64,000 nt of DNA from Sabellastarte sp. h YS-2021 (taxonomy: Eukaryota; Annelida; Polychaeta; Sabellida; Sabellidae), in assembly GCA_964017235.1 (NCBI GenBank), contig OZ024933.1:5521962-5585961 (forward strand). The letters run 5' to 3'. The notes under the pieces were generated by a model that searched no databases, was not told the DNA's origin, and worked only from the letters and a program-made list of their open reading frames with translations. Shown one piece after another: positions 34,001 through 42,929 of the stretch; the stretch's first letter is position 1, and the number at the start of each line of letters is the position of its first letter. The position numbers and the translations under genes were made by a program.

Positions 34001-34359
34001 TTTTTGCTTTTGTCCTTTATCCGAATAACTTCAAAGTCTTCAATATCAAAACTGGGAACAGTAGAGTTCGATTCATCAAGCTCATTTGCATCAGAGTATT
34101 CAGCACTGAGATTCAAGGGTCTGATTGGTGTCTGCTTAGAAGCACATTTCGGGGTTGAAGAGAGCACAGTATCAGGTAGTTTTGGCAGTTTTTCGGGTGT
34201 CCCATCCATTTGATCAAAGTCATAGATGCTGGACGGCATGGTAGAATTTTCAACAAGTGAGTCTCCCAAATTAATTTCTAATGAAGCATTTAATGAGATG
34301 CCAAGATTTGTCAACTCATCTGTGCACAATTTTGTCTCACCATTTGACACAGATTTATC
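12113..34359 (-). CDS. DUF7869-family protein gene, eight-exon chain
   Basis: On the minus strand I can chain eight exons: 34359-33999, 29931-29330, 27579-27458, one of three near-identical 92-bp exons (19161-19070, 18138-18047 or 17115-17024), 15556-15441, 14270-14109, 13816-13703 and 13099-12113. Every junction is GT/AG and every phase agrees. The total is 2,556 nt, giving about 851 residues before a stop. The order of blocks matches a metazoan protein family annotated as DUF7869: a Cys-rich N-terminal region (CCERECLKC, CSKSCRHIFGI), KCTKC, IIIDGMDQ, LQADNCFRENKN and GHTHEDID. The spaced Asp/Asn/Glu-Asp motifs look like an RNase H-type DDE nuclease, so it may be a transposase or a host gene derived from one; that is inference. 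The Lys-rich tail suggests nuclear localisation. The N-terminal start exon was not found. Introns are long and full of repeats. Confidence 0.85.
13703..13816 (-). CDS. DUF7869 gene, exon with ADNCFRENKN motif
   Basis: 114 bp, phase 0 at both ends. The acceptor is ttctattgcag and the donor GAG|gtgaga. It encodes KKLPPVLFLQADNCFRENKN then KYVLGFCELLVRMQIFKE. The hydrophobic strand ending in Asp-Asn followed by Glu-Asn-Lys-Asn is typical of this family and fits a second catalytic Asp. Confidence 0.9.
14109..14270 (-). CDS. DUF7869 gene, exon with QTHITGVICHG motif
   Basis: 162 bp, phase 0 at both ends. The acceptor is a long T-tract ending in cag and the donor CAG|gtaaaa. It encodes TMSQVDLVQTHITGVICHGR then a segment ending FRVSKCQ. 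The THITGVICHG strand precedes the Asp-Asn strand in family members known to me. Confidence 0.88.
14531..15240. mobile_element. Harbinger-like MITE with TAA target duplication
   Basis: A 710-bp element with terminal inverted repeats of about 45 bp. The left end reads AGGGTGTTGCACACAGGAAA and the right end, reverse complemented, AGGGTGTTGCAAACAGGAAA; both continue into a CAGACA motif. It is flanked by TAA at 14528-14530 and 15241-15243. A 3-bp TAA duplication is typical of PIF/Harbinger elements. There is no coding capacity. It sits in an intron, inside an older repeat (ACCATGAGGTG ... GATGTTGATATTT) also seen near 60430. Confidence 0.8.
15441..15556 (-). CDS. DUF7869 gene, exon after the DGMDQ motif
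   Basis: 116 bp, entering in phase 1 after acceptor aaaattag and leaving in phase 0 at TAT|gtaaaa. Its first two bases (CA) complete a Ser codon with the T left by the triplicated exon, giving DGMDQ-S-LKMPVPHIPRKEF, which fits the family's DGMDQxKTxxPH pattern. The donor choice is less certain than the acceptor. Confidence 0.75.
16275..16498 (+). mobile_element. tRNA-derived SINE, full length
   Basis: It is flanked by a 14-bp target duplication TCTTAACATATGCA (16261-16274 and 16499-16512). The head reads GGCTCGGTGGTGTAGCGGTT (A box) and CCGGTTCGAATCTC (B box). The body and tail are CGGTTTACAGTGCAG, CCACCTGTAAACTACCCGTC and GAACGCGACGTAAAACAAC, then AAATAAATA. Intact ends suggest fairly recent insertion. 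I cannot assign a published SINE family name with confidence. Confidence 0.92.
16991..18013. repeat. 1,023-bp tandem triplication, copy 1
   Basis: Each unit runs from AAAATTAAGGTAAGAAGC to ACATTTTAAAGTAC. Copies differ at only a few sites. Copy 1 differs from the others near 17018-17022, just where the minus-strand splice donor of the enclosed exon lies. Confidence 0.93.
17024..17115 (-). CDS. DUF7869 gene, 92-bp exon copy (donor altered)
   Basis: It encodes SERRYYYKKRDLAKQQPDYY then LSIIIDGMDQ, with acceptor tgatttcag. This is the third copy in transcript order. Here the sequence after the last exon base is gtcatt, in place of the gtaagt found at the other two copies, so this copy may not splice normally at its 3' end. 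Confidence 0.75.
18014..19036. repeat. 1,023-bp tandem triplication, copy 2
   Basis: Middle unit, almost identical to its neighbours. It carries GTGAAAATAATC near 18827, where copies 1 and 3 have GTTATAATAATC. Confidence 0.93.
18047..18138 (-). CDS. DUF7869 gene, 92-bp exon copy (intact sites)
   Basis: The protein is the same as in the other copies. The acceptor is tgatttcag and the donor CAGT|gtaagt. It enters in phase 2 (the AT of the previous exon plus G gives Met) and leaves in phase 1. Since 92 is not a multiple of three, joining two copies in a row would shift the frame. Confidence 0.85.
19037..20037. repeat. 1,023-bp triplication, copy 3 (interrupted)
   Basis: The first 1,001 bp of copy 3. 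The remaining 22 bp lie at 25600-25621, beyond the inserted LTR element and its duplicated ATATG. 1,001 + 22 = 1,023, so the insertion is later than the triplication. Confidence 0.93.
19070..19161 (-). CDS. DUF7869 gene, 92-bp exon copy (first in transcript)
   Basis: Identical in coding content to the copies at 18047 and 17024, with intact acceptor and CAGT|gtaagt donor. It is the first copy met by a minus-strand transcript, about 0.9 kb after the LTR insertion. Confidence 0.85.
20038..21116 (-). repeat. LTR (3' LTR in element orientation)
   Basis: 1,079 bp, ends TGTCACA...TGTGACA. It matches 24516-25594 over its full length as far as I can read. A polypurine tract (AAAAGGGGGG on the minus strand) abuts it at about 21119-21134. 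Confidence 0.93.
21230..21427 (-). mobile_element. RNase H-like segment of the LTR fossil
   Basis: The segment reads LYDKKFILQTDHQPLVYL then RLMRWAMQLQPYRFTIVSIK, which is typical of the Ty3/gypsy RNase H region. It lies between the integrase part and the 3' LTR. Confidence 0.8.
21467..23629 (-). mobile_element. gag-protease-integrase region of the LTR fossil
   Basis: The region starts with a Gln/Glu-rich coiled coil (about residues 30-85), then a gag-like segment (YLNRFEKYHIALRTNKEDWA). A CCHC zinc knuckle CFLCGKQGHFAKDC is near residue 319, a protease-like LRDTGCSG near 451, and an HHCC integrase zinc-binding segment (HGSLFGGHLG ... CQSCDIC) near 650-700. It belongs to the surrounding LTR element, not to the host gene whose intron it sits in. 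Confidence 0.88.
24496..24513 (-). promoter_or_regulatory. primer-binding site of the LTR element
   Basis: On the minus strand, two bases after the 5' LTR, it reads TGGCGAGCTTGCCAGGAT. The TGG start and the position are right. The closest tRNA I recall is tRNA-Arg, with some mismatches. Confidence 0.6.
24516..25594 (-). repeat. LTR (5' LTR in element orientation)
   Basis: 1,079 bp, same ends and sequence as 20038-21116. Followed by the ATATG target duplication. Confidence 0.93.
25600..25621. repeat. end of triplication copy 3
   Basis: The last 22 bp of the third 1,023-bp unit, cut off by the LTR insertion. Unique intron sequence follows. Confidence 0.85.
26003..26670 (+). mobile_element. 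inverted-repeat MITE family (copy b)
   Basis: The start reads GCATTCAGACTGATTCCACC, with GGGTTGACACAGATTGAAGC. The end has AATCCTTGTCAACACAGG and GTGTGAACTGGGTAT, an imperfect inverted match to the start. The middle shares several blocks with 59280-59983 (CTTAATCCTT, AGCAAAAAGTA, ATGCCACCTAAATTGAT). No coding capacity. It lies in an intron of the minus-strand gene. Confidence 0.75.
27333..27420 (+). mobile_element. SINE head fragment after a G run
   Basis: A run of about 14 G is followed by CGTGGTGGTAGAGTGGTTAC and a B-box-like GAGTTCAGTTCAAGG. It matches the tRNA-like head of the local SINEs, but the body is missing. It ends about 40 bp from a coding exon. Confidence 0.6.
27458..27579 (-). 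CDS. DUF7869 gene, KCTKC exon
   Basis: 122 bp; the acceptor is tattgatttcag and the donor AT|gtaagt. It enters in phase 0 and leaves in phase 2. It encodes TNSFSKCTKCTVLERKLEQT and continues to EEHNERQ. It links the exon ending at 29330 to the triplicated exon, giving ERQ-M-SERRYYY. The Cys-x-x-Cys pair and charged helix match the same position in family members. It is too short to appear as a conventional ORF. Confidence 0.88.
27640..28150 (+). repeat. diverged interspersed repeat
   Basis: Two or three related sub-units (AAGACCAATGATGGCCTTCT, AAGACCAATAGTGGCCTTC, AAGACCAATGGTGGTCTTCT). The stretch around 27785-27890 matches 58555-58665 in reverse (GGCATTTCTTTGCATTTTGG; ACATATATGTCC). It is not coding. 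Confidence 0.6.
28151..29329. other. intronic spacer, no feature seen
   Basis: AT-rich intron sequence of the minus-strand gene. I see no exon with consistent splice sites and no clear repeat. Confidence 0.4.
29330..29931 (-). CDS. DUF7869 gene, large N-terminal exon
   Basis: 602 bp; the acceptor is ttactttccag and the donor AAAAAG|gtaaga. It enters with two bases that complete a Val codon with the G left by the exon at 33999. It encodes about 200 residues: CCERECLKC, a helix with HFWSRTLENRIEWFYDKI, CSKSCRHIFGI, WLQDYAQDYGDRMPHTPDI and a closing FRKMWKTNFPHMKVKK. The paired Cys motifs may bind zinc. The final RMWKxxFP-like block just before the KCxxC exon is a family hallmark as I remember it. 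Confidence 0.9.
30093..30566. mobile_element. fold-back element with nested palindromes
   Basis: The left end ACATGTTACAGTAAACATGT followed by AAATCAGTAAATATGCACAT is matched inverted by the right end (ATGTGTATTTACTGATTTCA ... CCTGTAACATAC) over roughly 70 bp. Short palindromes of the type CAGTAAATACGTGTAT recur inside. It is probably a MITE or fold-back element. A related fragment lies at 35525-35665. Confidence 0.65.
30567..31404. other. intronic spacer, no feature seen
   Basis: Intron between the exons at 33999 and 29931. Nothing recognisable beyond AT-rich sequence. Confidence 0.4.
31405..32225 (+). repeat. composite repeat with ~148-bp units, block 2
   Basis: Three units (AGGACCAATAATAAG marks near 31510, 31655 and 31800). 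They are followed by a GTGGCGGCCATCTTGATT segment, a second CCTGTGGCGGCCACCTTG segment, and an end with CCATAGTATCCACCGGATAG and TGGTGGATACAATAA. The same parts occur in reverse order and orientation at 40262-41424 and 53780-54745, which shows that array and flanks move as one element. Confidence 0.8.
32945..33790. repeat. possible inverted-repeat element
   Basis: The left end has AAAAGTTCCCACCCAGAAAG and repeated TTCCCACCC motifs. The right end near 33760-33785 has GAGTGGGAACTTTTCTGGGT, its inverse. TGTTTAGTCCTGA occurs at about 33180 and 33473. It could be a fold-back element in the intron; boundaries are uncertain. Confidence 0.4.
33999..34359 (-). CDS. DUF7869 gene, acidic N-terminal exon
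   Basis: 361 bp; the acceptor is tttctatttcag and the donor AAAAAG|gtaata. It enters in phase 0 and leaves with one base. It encodes a low-complexity, Ser/Asp/Glu-rich segment: DKSVSNGETKLCTDEL at the start, then PSSIYDFDQMDGTPEK and DFEVIRIKDKSKK. It is probably disordered. It joins in frame to the exon at 29931. Its own upstream partner was not found. Confidence 0.75.
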
Positions 34360-34978
34360 CTGAAATAGAAAACCAGTTTTATAAAACTTGTACAGACAAA
34401 ATCCAAAATATTTGGGATTTCACTTTTACATTGTTATCCAAAAAGACAGAATATTTGCAATACAGATGTCAGGATTTTAAAAGGAGCTGATCATCTGATA
34501 GATGAGACAGATGTAAGAATTTTTAACATGATCTGTATTCATCTGTTATTGAGCTTATTGTTAATTGTTGTCACATAGTACCTCAAGAACTTGGAATTTA
34601 TAAATTTATTACAAAAATAATGGAATTATTGAAGTATCGTTTGAACTGTTTAAATGTTGCAAAGCAGATTTTTTTCATCTGTCTGAATCAAGACAAAACA
34701 AAAAAAAATGTATTAGATATTCCTTGAAACACATTATATCAGACTAATTTATATAATCTTGAAAAGGAAAAATCCAAAACCCCATGTATATGCTACAGTA
34801 TTTTTTGTACTTTATGATTAAAAATGTATTGTGTAATAACGGTTTTTAAATTGATAAAAGTTGGGGATATATATTCTTTTAGGTAATGTTGACTTTACTT
34901 TTTTAAAACAATCAATGTTATGTGTATTGTATCTATGTGTGAACACCTGACCTTGTGTATAGCAATAAAAATTCTTAC

Positions 34979-35217
34979 CTTTGATATCTTTGGTGGCATC
35001 CCAGAACACAAAGATCCAACCAAGAGCACTAGAAGTATAATTATCTCCATTGTCTTTATAATAAACTGTCAGTTCTTCAAACAAGTAGGGTAAAACATTT
35101 AACCATGCACATTCTACAACAGCATGTGCAGAGTGTGCTTCACTGTAGCATATTGGGTGAACCTTCATCCAATTTTTACTTGTAGCCTTTCTATTGGCAT
35201 AAGAAATACTGATTAAA
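34979..35217 (-). CDS. orphan exon candidate, unknown protein
   Basis: 239 bp, open throughout, with a good acceptor (attttacccctcccag) and donor (AAAG|gtaaga). It enters in phase 2 and leaves in phase 1. It encodes LISISYANRKATSKNWMKVH and continues to WIFVFWDATKDIK. It is rich in Trp, Tyr and His and not low complexity. I do not recognise the family. It does not join directly to the exon at 34359, because that phase reads into a stop, so either an exon is missing between them or it belongs to another gene. Confidence 0.45.
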
Positions 35218-35524
35218 CTGGGAGGGGTAAAATGTGATAACCAAAGGTTGTTGCTTTTAAACAAGTTAAACATATAATTAATTGTCAACCTGTTATTATA
35301 TTGGTTACATGTATATACTACTGGTCCCAGAACTTAATGTTAACAGAGCTCAATGTTAACAGACATGAATACTGCCTTTTGGCAAAGTGATATTTGTGTG
35401 TTTTTTGTTATGGTACTACAGTAAAAGCTATGTAAAATCATGTTGGAGGATTTTAATGGTTATTGTACATAAACACACAAGAGTCCATAGCAAAAATTGT
35501 TTTTTATTTATTATAAGAATACAA

Positions 35525-35665
35525 AGCTGCATTCTCAACAATTTCTAGTTAGGGAATACGAGTATTCCCTGGTCATCAAAACCAGGGAATACAGGTATTC
35601 CCTAAAATTTTCAGGGAATACGCATATTCCCTGATTACACATATTCACTGTAACATATATAAGTG
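35525..35665. repeat. hairpin cluster related to the fold-back element
   Basis: Three near-palindromes GGGAATACGAGTATTCCC, GGGAATACAGGTATTCCC and GGGAATACGCATATTCCC occur within 110 bp, then CTGATTACACATATTCACTG. The frame of spacers matches the right end of the element at 30093-30566, with AGGGAATA in place of CAGTAAATA. Confidence 0.6.
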
Positions 35666-36420
35666 ATCATGAATCTTCTTAAAGACGTTGGTAATGTTAA
35701 TCAGCAAGCATGCCAATAATTATATGCTCTCACTCCGACACATAGAGCCTTATGATACAGAACAACAATTTTACTATTCTAATCTCAATTCAAAAGTCTT
35801 TGGAAAGTGAATGATAACTGATTACGTCCTCAAGTATCCATGTTTTAAGGAATCAGTAATACAGGATTATGACATGAAACAGTAATTTTATAAAGAAAAA
35901 GTCAGATGGGAACCATGCATCCTGGTAACAGTAAGTTAGTCCAAATAACAAGAAAATCCCAACCTACAAAATGCACATCCAATTTAGTTCCTCAAAGTTA
36001 TTGAAATAAACTGTTGTTCACACTGATTTTAGTTGAAAGAAATAACACTTGTTTAAATCTAGCCTCTGTTTCAGGTATCACAAGATTAAGAAGAAGAAAT
36101 AAGCTTATTCAGTACAGACAAACATACAAGTATAACCCAACCAAAAGTTACACTGAAATATAAATTACAAACATAATAAACTAATAAACAACTGACAAGC
36201 ATTACATGTATCATTAACATATATTAGAAATTGAAGAGGCCCTAAAATGGACCCTTGTGGTAATAGGCAACGCCACAGATTTGATGAGTTGAAGTCTACA
36301 AATTGAACTCTTTGGGTTAAATAAACTGAGTAAACTCAGGAGTCTGCATAATCTTGCTGGTACAGGTACACAATGCGGGGACAGGGTGGACAAACTGTTG
36401 GTCTTCTCTAATCATGCTTA

Positions 36421-36633
36421 GGGGGCTCGGTGGTGTAGCTGTTAGAGTTCTCACCTGCAGCCTCTAAGGCCGCTGGTTCAAATCTCAGGCCGGGCAATTC
36501 ATGTTGGAAAGTTGGTAGTTACTTGCTAATGCCCGGTGGTTTACAGTGCAGTATGCACTGGTTTCCTCCACCTATAAACTAGCCATTGCAATATGACTGT
36601 GGCTGTTGAACGCGGCGTAAAACAACAAATAAA
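36421..36633 (+). mobile_element. tRNA-derived SINE, full length
   Basis: It is flanked by a 14-bp duplication TCTAATCATGCTTA (36407-36420 and 36634-36647). The head GGGGCTCGGTGGTGTAGCTG, B box GGTTCAAATCTC and tail GCGGCGTAAAACAACAAATA belong to the same family as 16275-16498. Confidence 0.92.
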
Positions 36634-36647
36634 TCTAATCATGCTTA

Positions 36648-39600
36648 ATGTACAGTCATTTATATGCAATCATTAGGTACACATAATGTTGGTCTTTAGC
36701 CCTCATTAATTGCCAGAGTACTTTCCCAAAAATTCATGTTTATTATAAATGACTGAGGACTGAATTTTTGTGGACTGAATTTTTGTGGAAGAAGCTTATT
36801 TAAGAGGAGAAATATCTTTTATATTTTAAGTTTTTTATAATGACTTTCATGCTGAAGCTGCCCAACTTATCTTTTCGCCAGACCTAGACTATTAATCCAT
36901 TTGATTAGCAGTCTTATTGAACCATTTGTTTTGTGGGCCTTTATTGTCATTATTGGACTGTGAACCTAAAAGCATATGTTACTGCATATTAACTGGCATT
37001 TATTGATATTTTGCAAGGAAAACAAAATTAGTTCAAGTTAATTGCAATGTGACACAGAAGTGCAATGGATTGAATCAGATTGTGAGGGTTATTTATAGAG
37101 AAATATGCTGCACTAATTGTAATCTGACATAAGCAAGAGTGACACACAATTGTCAATGACCAAAACGAATTATACATAACACCAGAGTGAGTGAAAGTTG
37201 TCAGATAAAATTTGACTGACAAAAGTTTTCATAATCGCAATTAGGCCAATTCATCTGGCTGCACTAATTTAGTTAGTGTGGGTATGACTGATTTGTCAAC
37301 AGTTTAGACTAAGGGGTGGTTAATAAAATGTAATTGGATTTTTAAGGGTTTAGCAAAATATTAGGTGAGCTCTTTTGTTGCTTGTGCTTGAGTAATGTGT
37401 CAAAATTTTGTGTTGGATTTTAATGATACACAATTTAACCTTGGGATAGGGACAGACTATGTAGCCTCTACAGAAAACACAATCATAGAACTATGCTGGA
37501 AAATGGATTACAAGGATACACTAATGGCCTACACTCATGGGTTTGGCAAAAACAGTGGGGTTTTTAGGTTCGCCATGTATATAGTATTGCATACAGAATC
37601 TCTAAATATGAAAAGACTTAAATGTTAATATTTATAATAACACTATTTAACAATGTTACTTATAACAACTAATAAATGTAAAGTTGTTGTTGTTAACTCA
37701 GTAATAAAAGTATGTTAAAATATTCCAAAGAGCATTTGAAATCAGTAATTTCTTAGTCAAATGTGTCTGGAATAAACATCTTTTCATATACATGTCAAGT
37801 GCCAGATTATAAATCTACATATCAAAATTGGAACATTTGTGTGAATATATAGGTTTAGAGAGGATTTCACTGTCAGGCACATAATATATAATACCTAAGC
37901 AGCCACTTGGGTTTGTTTATTCACCTAGATTATACCTATAAATATGCCAAGAGTAAAATCTAACCAGATTTTTCATCCCAGTGTGAAAACTTTCCTCTTT
38001 AAGCTTGTGATTTCTAGTGGAAACCATACCACACTGTTTAGACTGAAATGTTTATAATTAAGTCACAGCTGTGGGGCAATTCTGGTTGTCATGGGGTTTT
38101 GTTTTAAATGGGTTGTCAGCACATGCCAGCTTTGGTGTGTATGTAATAATTATTGTGGGGTCAGAGAGTAAAGAGAACTAGCATCAATTCACCAATGGGG
38201 GCCTTTAGATTTCATGCTGAGATGTGGCCAGATATGAAGGAACATCTATGCCTGGTTTATTGACATAGGGAAGTCGGGATAATACTGGCTGACATTTTAT
38301 GTAATCTAAACTCTTGGTTCCCTTAATTGTGATGGAGGGTATACTAATTAGAGAGTAATTAAACCTGGGTGTTAGGGATTTTTGTGTACAAGTTTGTCAG
38401 GCTTATTGAAACTTCATTGATATCTGTGTGTACTCCAAGAACAAACATAAAGACTACACGTTCTTTTAGCAGTGCCAGTTATCTTTGGACACCTGGCAAA
38501 TTTTTAGCTAAAGCTTCAAAGTTTAATTGAATCAGTTTTTTAACTGTTTCAAGTTTACTCACAAAAAATTAAACAATATCAATAATATCTGTAAAATATT
38601 AAGATGTTAAATTTCTAAGAAGTTATCGAAACACTTAGAAATATTCAAAAGCAATCAAATATTTTTCTTTAATTAATTTTTGTGTGTGCAGAGGCAAAGG
38701 TGGGCTCTCAAGATGTTTTCATTTGTTTATTGGCATGGTGACTCAGGTGGGATGGAGTTGCTAATCACTGTCATTAATTTTGTATACCAAGAGCAGCACA
38801 TGGTGTATACCTTGCATGATAGCAGGATTACCAGGTTTTATTTTGCTATCCTTTTTTTTGGCTTGTTGTTACCTGTCACAATTGTTAATTGACTGTCATG
38901 TTACAAGGAGATATATTGGATTCAGATCTGCATCCCGCCGCAGTAAAGATTTCCTTTGGAATGTGATAACTCAAAAATGCATTAACATTTTGTTCTCAAA
39001 CTAGGTATACATGTTAAGGATAGACTAAGATTGATCCTTATTTTTATGTGACCATAAATTATTTATGTTAAAGACATTTTGGCAAAAAAAATTACAGCCC
39101 CAATTCATAAATGGTGCAAGATCATTTTCATGTACATTTAGGTCTTGTAGGGTAGTAGCAACTACATTAAAAAAACTTTCAAAAAATCAGTTTTCTGAAG
39201 TTTGACAGTCATCAACATAAAATTGGTTTATCTCATAAATTATGTGACAAAAAAGTGCACTTTACAGGGATACTTAATTAACTCCAGTAGGAGGTTATGT
39301 TTTCTGTGCACTCATTTGTCTCTCTGTTTGTCTGTCAGTATGATAACTGCAAAAGTACTTAAGATATTCCTGATGAGCAGATCTTTAATGAAGTCCTTAT
39401 GTGGGTACAACCTGACCAAAGACAGAGGTAATTACTCTTTGGTAAATATCTGGATCACATTGTGGATACAAAAATCCTGACTTATTTTAAATGTCCCATG
39501 GTGGAAATCTGCACAAGTATAAATATATGTGGGGTGCTCTGCAGCACAAGTAAATAAAATAGATAGATAGACAATTTTTTTATTGTACTGACGGTGTGTT

Positions 39601-40261
39601 ATATGCATACAATACAATTTCACAACTGCAAAGGCTTATAAGTCAGTATTAACCACATTGACAAAAAATGTGTAATACATAGTAATAATAAGATTTTGGC
39701 TAAATGGACATTTATCATTATAAACACAAGTCACACCTGATATTTTAACACAAGTCATATTTGTTAATTTAACGTGTTAAAGGTGTATTTTTATAAATAA
39801 TGGATATGATTCTGATGGATATAGTCCACTGCTTGTACATAATTGCTGGGCAGCAGGTACTGAAGCAGCCCAGATATTTTCAAATTATATTATTGCAATG
39901 GCCTCCATGTTTTCACTTTATACACTCCTGCATCTTAGTCCCCAGATCTGCTCACTCTTGGTTAGTGAGGGGGGATTCAGAAGTCCTTTCATGTATCCTA
40001 TATGACCAATAAATCTGTCAGTCTGTGGTTGTTTAAATTAACACTACCTGGGATGCTGGGATCTGGTGTGGTAAACTGATTACATCAATTAGAATGAAAC
40101 TGTACACTCCACATATTTTACTTTCTTAGCAGTATACATGCATGTTGTTCATGCTTTTCCACACACAGTGTATACTTTTATGTCAATGAGAAATGACATA
40201 AAATATATTTTTACAATAAGACAAATTTAAGATTGAAATGACAAAATAAAATATAATATCA
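36648..40261. other. long stretch without a recognisable gene
   Basis: AT-rich DNA with no exon that I can support. 39285-39500 holds a diverged repeat (CTCCAGTAGGAGG..ATG, TGTCTGTCAGTATGATAACT) related to 600-740. Confidence 0.4.
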
Positions 40262-41424
40262 AAGTTTGCAACCGGTGGATACTTTGGTTTAGTGTTTGCT
40301 ATGGCGCCGCCACTGCCACCATGCATAGACATTTTTCGACACTAACACTCTCAGTGGAAAACTACACCAGCTAGCTTCACCAAATTTGAGGATATCTTAA
40401 TTGGGAGGTAAGTTTCTCTGAGACTGTAATTAACCTCATTCTAAAAAATAAGATGGCCTCCCTGGGCATTTCTTTGAAATTTATCAACTTTCTTCCACTA
40501 GCTGGTTATCTTAACTAGAAGGTTGAATCTCTTCAGAGATCATATGAATAACAAATATATGTCTTATACAAACATGCAGACATTTGACCTTGCAGCTCTT
40601 CATTCAAGGTCATCCATGGAGAGCCAAAGTACCCCATGCAGTAGACTTTAAAAGTGCCTATATCTCCCTTATTATTGGTCCTAGAGGCTTGGCATGTGAA
40701 GCCAACATATAGGAAATCATGGGCTGGAAATCTTCTGATGTAGTCAGATTTGACCTTGGGCCTCTCCTTTAAGGTCAAACGAGGATAGCCAAAGTTAAAG
40801 GTGCTTATAACTCACTTATATTATTGGTCCTAGAGTTTCGCAAAGGATAACCAACCTATAGGAAATCATGGGCTAGAAATCTTCTGATGTAGTCAGATTT
40901 GACCTTGGGCCCCTCCTTCAAGGTCAAACAAGAATAGCAAAACTAAAAAGTGCTTATAACTCATATAAACTTGGTCCTAGAGCCTTGCAATGTGAAACCA
41001 ACCTATAATTTTCTGAATTTTGGCCACCATCTCGAATTTTGCTGGAAATGGCTGTCATTTACCTGGAAAACTGTAATAAAACTTGGGCAAATATACTGGA
41101 CCCCTTGATAAGCATAATTTTGGGCAAATATCTTGGACCACTCGGATGCTAATAGACCACACCTCTAGGACCTCTGAAAAATTTAGAATTTTCCCAATCT
41201 TCGCCGCCATCTTGAATTTTAGTGGAAATGAAAAATGTCATCATCTCAACAACTGTAACACATAGAGTGATTTTGGTCAAACGTTTGTCCCACTGGATGG
41301 TAAGGACTACTCTTTTAATTTGGTGAATAATTTAGAATTTTCTTAAATTTCGACCACCCTCTTGAAAAATGCTATTTATCTTCAAAACCATGGTAGTTGT
41401 CCTTTTCCGCTCCATGTGGCTTGC
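40262..41424 (-). repeat. composite repeat with ~148-bp units, block 3 (reverse)
   Basis: Reverse copy of the composite element. It opens with CCGGTGGATACTTTGG and GCCGCCACTGCCACC, then AAGATGGCCTCC. Units with TTATTGGTCCTAGAGGCTTG follow near 40672, 40820 and 40970, then two GCCGCCATCTTGAATTTT segments. It ends with AAAACCATGGTAGTTGTCCT, an end shared with 54700-54745. Confidence 0.8.
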
Positions 41425-42708
41425 AGCTGCAATATTTACTGTTCAGAATCTTTCACCGGGAGTAGGTTTACAATCCAATTCCTATTGTGGAACAGCCCCA
41501 TAAGTTAAAAAAAATGTACGTACCAAAACAATTGGTAGCAAATTGACACCATGAATTGATAAACTAAATGTCAGCAATGGCAGAAGGAACAAATGATTAG
41601 ATTTTGGTGATGAGACAGATTACTGTCTGAACCCAAGAAATGATTTCTTAATCATTGCACTCATAAGCAATATTGGAGTTATTGGGCCTTGGCAGAGGTA
41701 TGCACTCTCTGAATGCTCTTGTTGTGATTGAAATCACACACCACACCCTTTAAAATATGATTAAACAGGAACTTATTAGCAGTGGATCTTTTCAGCTCCC
41801 TTTAATTTGAGGAGAGGGTTTAGGATCATTTAAAAAATTAAATTTCTTTATATAGTTTTACATTGATACTTCAAGGCAGTAATACTGTGATAAAGTATAT
41901 TGTATCAACTGACTTTGGACTAATGTCAAAATTAATAAACATTTACACAGAGGTGGAATTAATTCAATAAAATGACTTTGGTGGAAGTATTGAATTCATT
42001 TGTACATTAGTATTTTTTGCTCATTTTTTTCTTTTCTTTACAACAGTACATGAAAAAGTGATTCTTATAAGTGAAAAAGAGAGTGTTTTGTCCATCAATT
42101 TGAAATAAAACCTCCTCCCAGATACTTGCATGATGGGGTATGCAATATAAACAATCCAATGGAGTTCTTATCTATAGCCTGTGGTTTAGGTAGATGAAGT
42201 GTGATAAGAAAGGGGGTAACTTTTCCAGAGACTGAGGGACTAAGATGCAGGAGTGTATATAATAAACAGAATAGCCATATAAAGTGAATAACAAAAATGC
42301 AAGGGATTAAATATTTATAAGTACAGAGGGAGGGGTGTAAAATTATGGTCAGTGGATATGTAGAACTATTGACTAATAACTGCAATCATCAGTAATTCTA
42401 GCAAAGGTACGAAAAGGGACACTGATAAAGGCTTATATGTTGTGGGGATTAGGTGACATAAGGGAGGAAGAGATGATCTTTCACCTCCTCAGCATGTGTC
42501 AATGATACAGCATGCTGCATAGATTTGCAAAGCTCTTTAGACAGTCAAATTAGCTACCCAGTCATCATCAAGGGCTAACTTATTTTGAAAGAATTACATT
42601 TTCTAGCTTTAACTATATGTGTCTTAATATTTCAGTGTCTTGTCAATATATTTAAATATAATGCATGATGTTACCATTATATTTCTTTTTTCTGTGAGAA
42701 CATGCACA
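41425..42708. other. spacer, no gene seen
   Basis: No exon, RNA gene or clear repeat recognised. Confidence 0.35.
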
Positions 42709-42929
42709 TATATTTCCATTGTATGTCTCATCTGCTACATTTCTGTGAGAACATACACATATATTTATTCAAAGTAAAGATCTTATAGAAAAACTAAATA
42801 TTAGTCATTTAATAAGTACTCAATGTAAAGCCCCAGATCATGCTATTTTAATGTTAACATACGACTTTGATACCACCCCTGAGCTTTTAGCACCCACAAC
42901 TCATAAAATGGATTCCCAGCTAGGTTCCC

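Noticed and set aside
34359-35217. Joining the 34979-35217 exon directly to the 33999-34359 exon
   Set aside because: Phases disagree, and the joined frame meets a stop at once.
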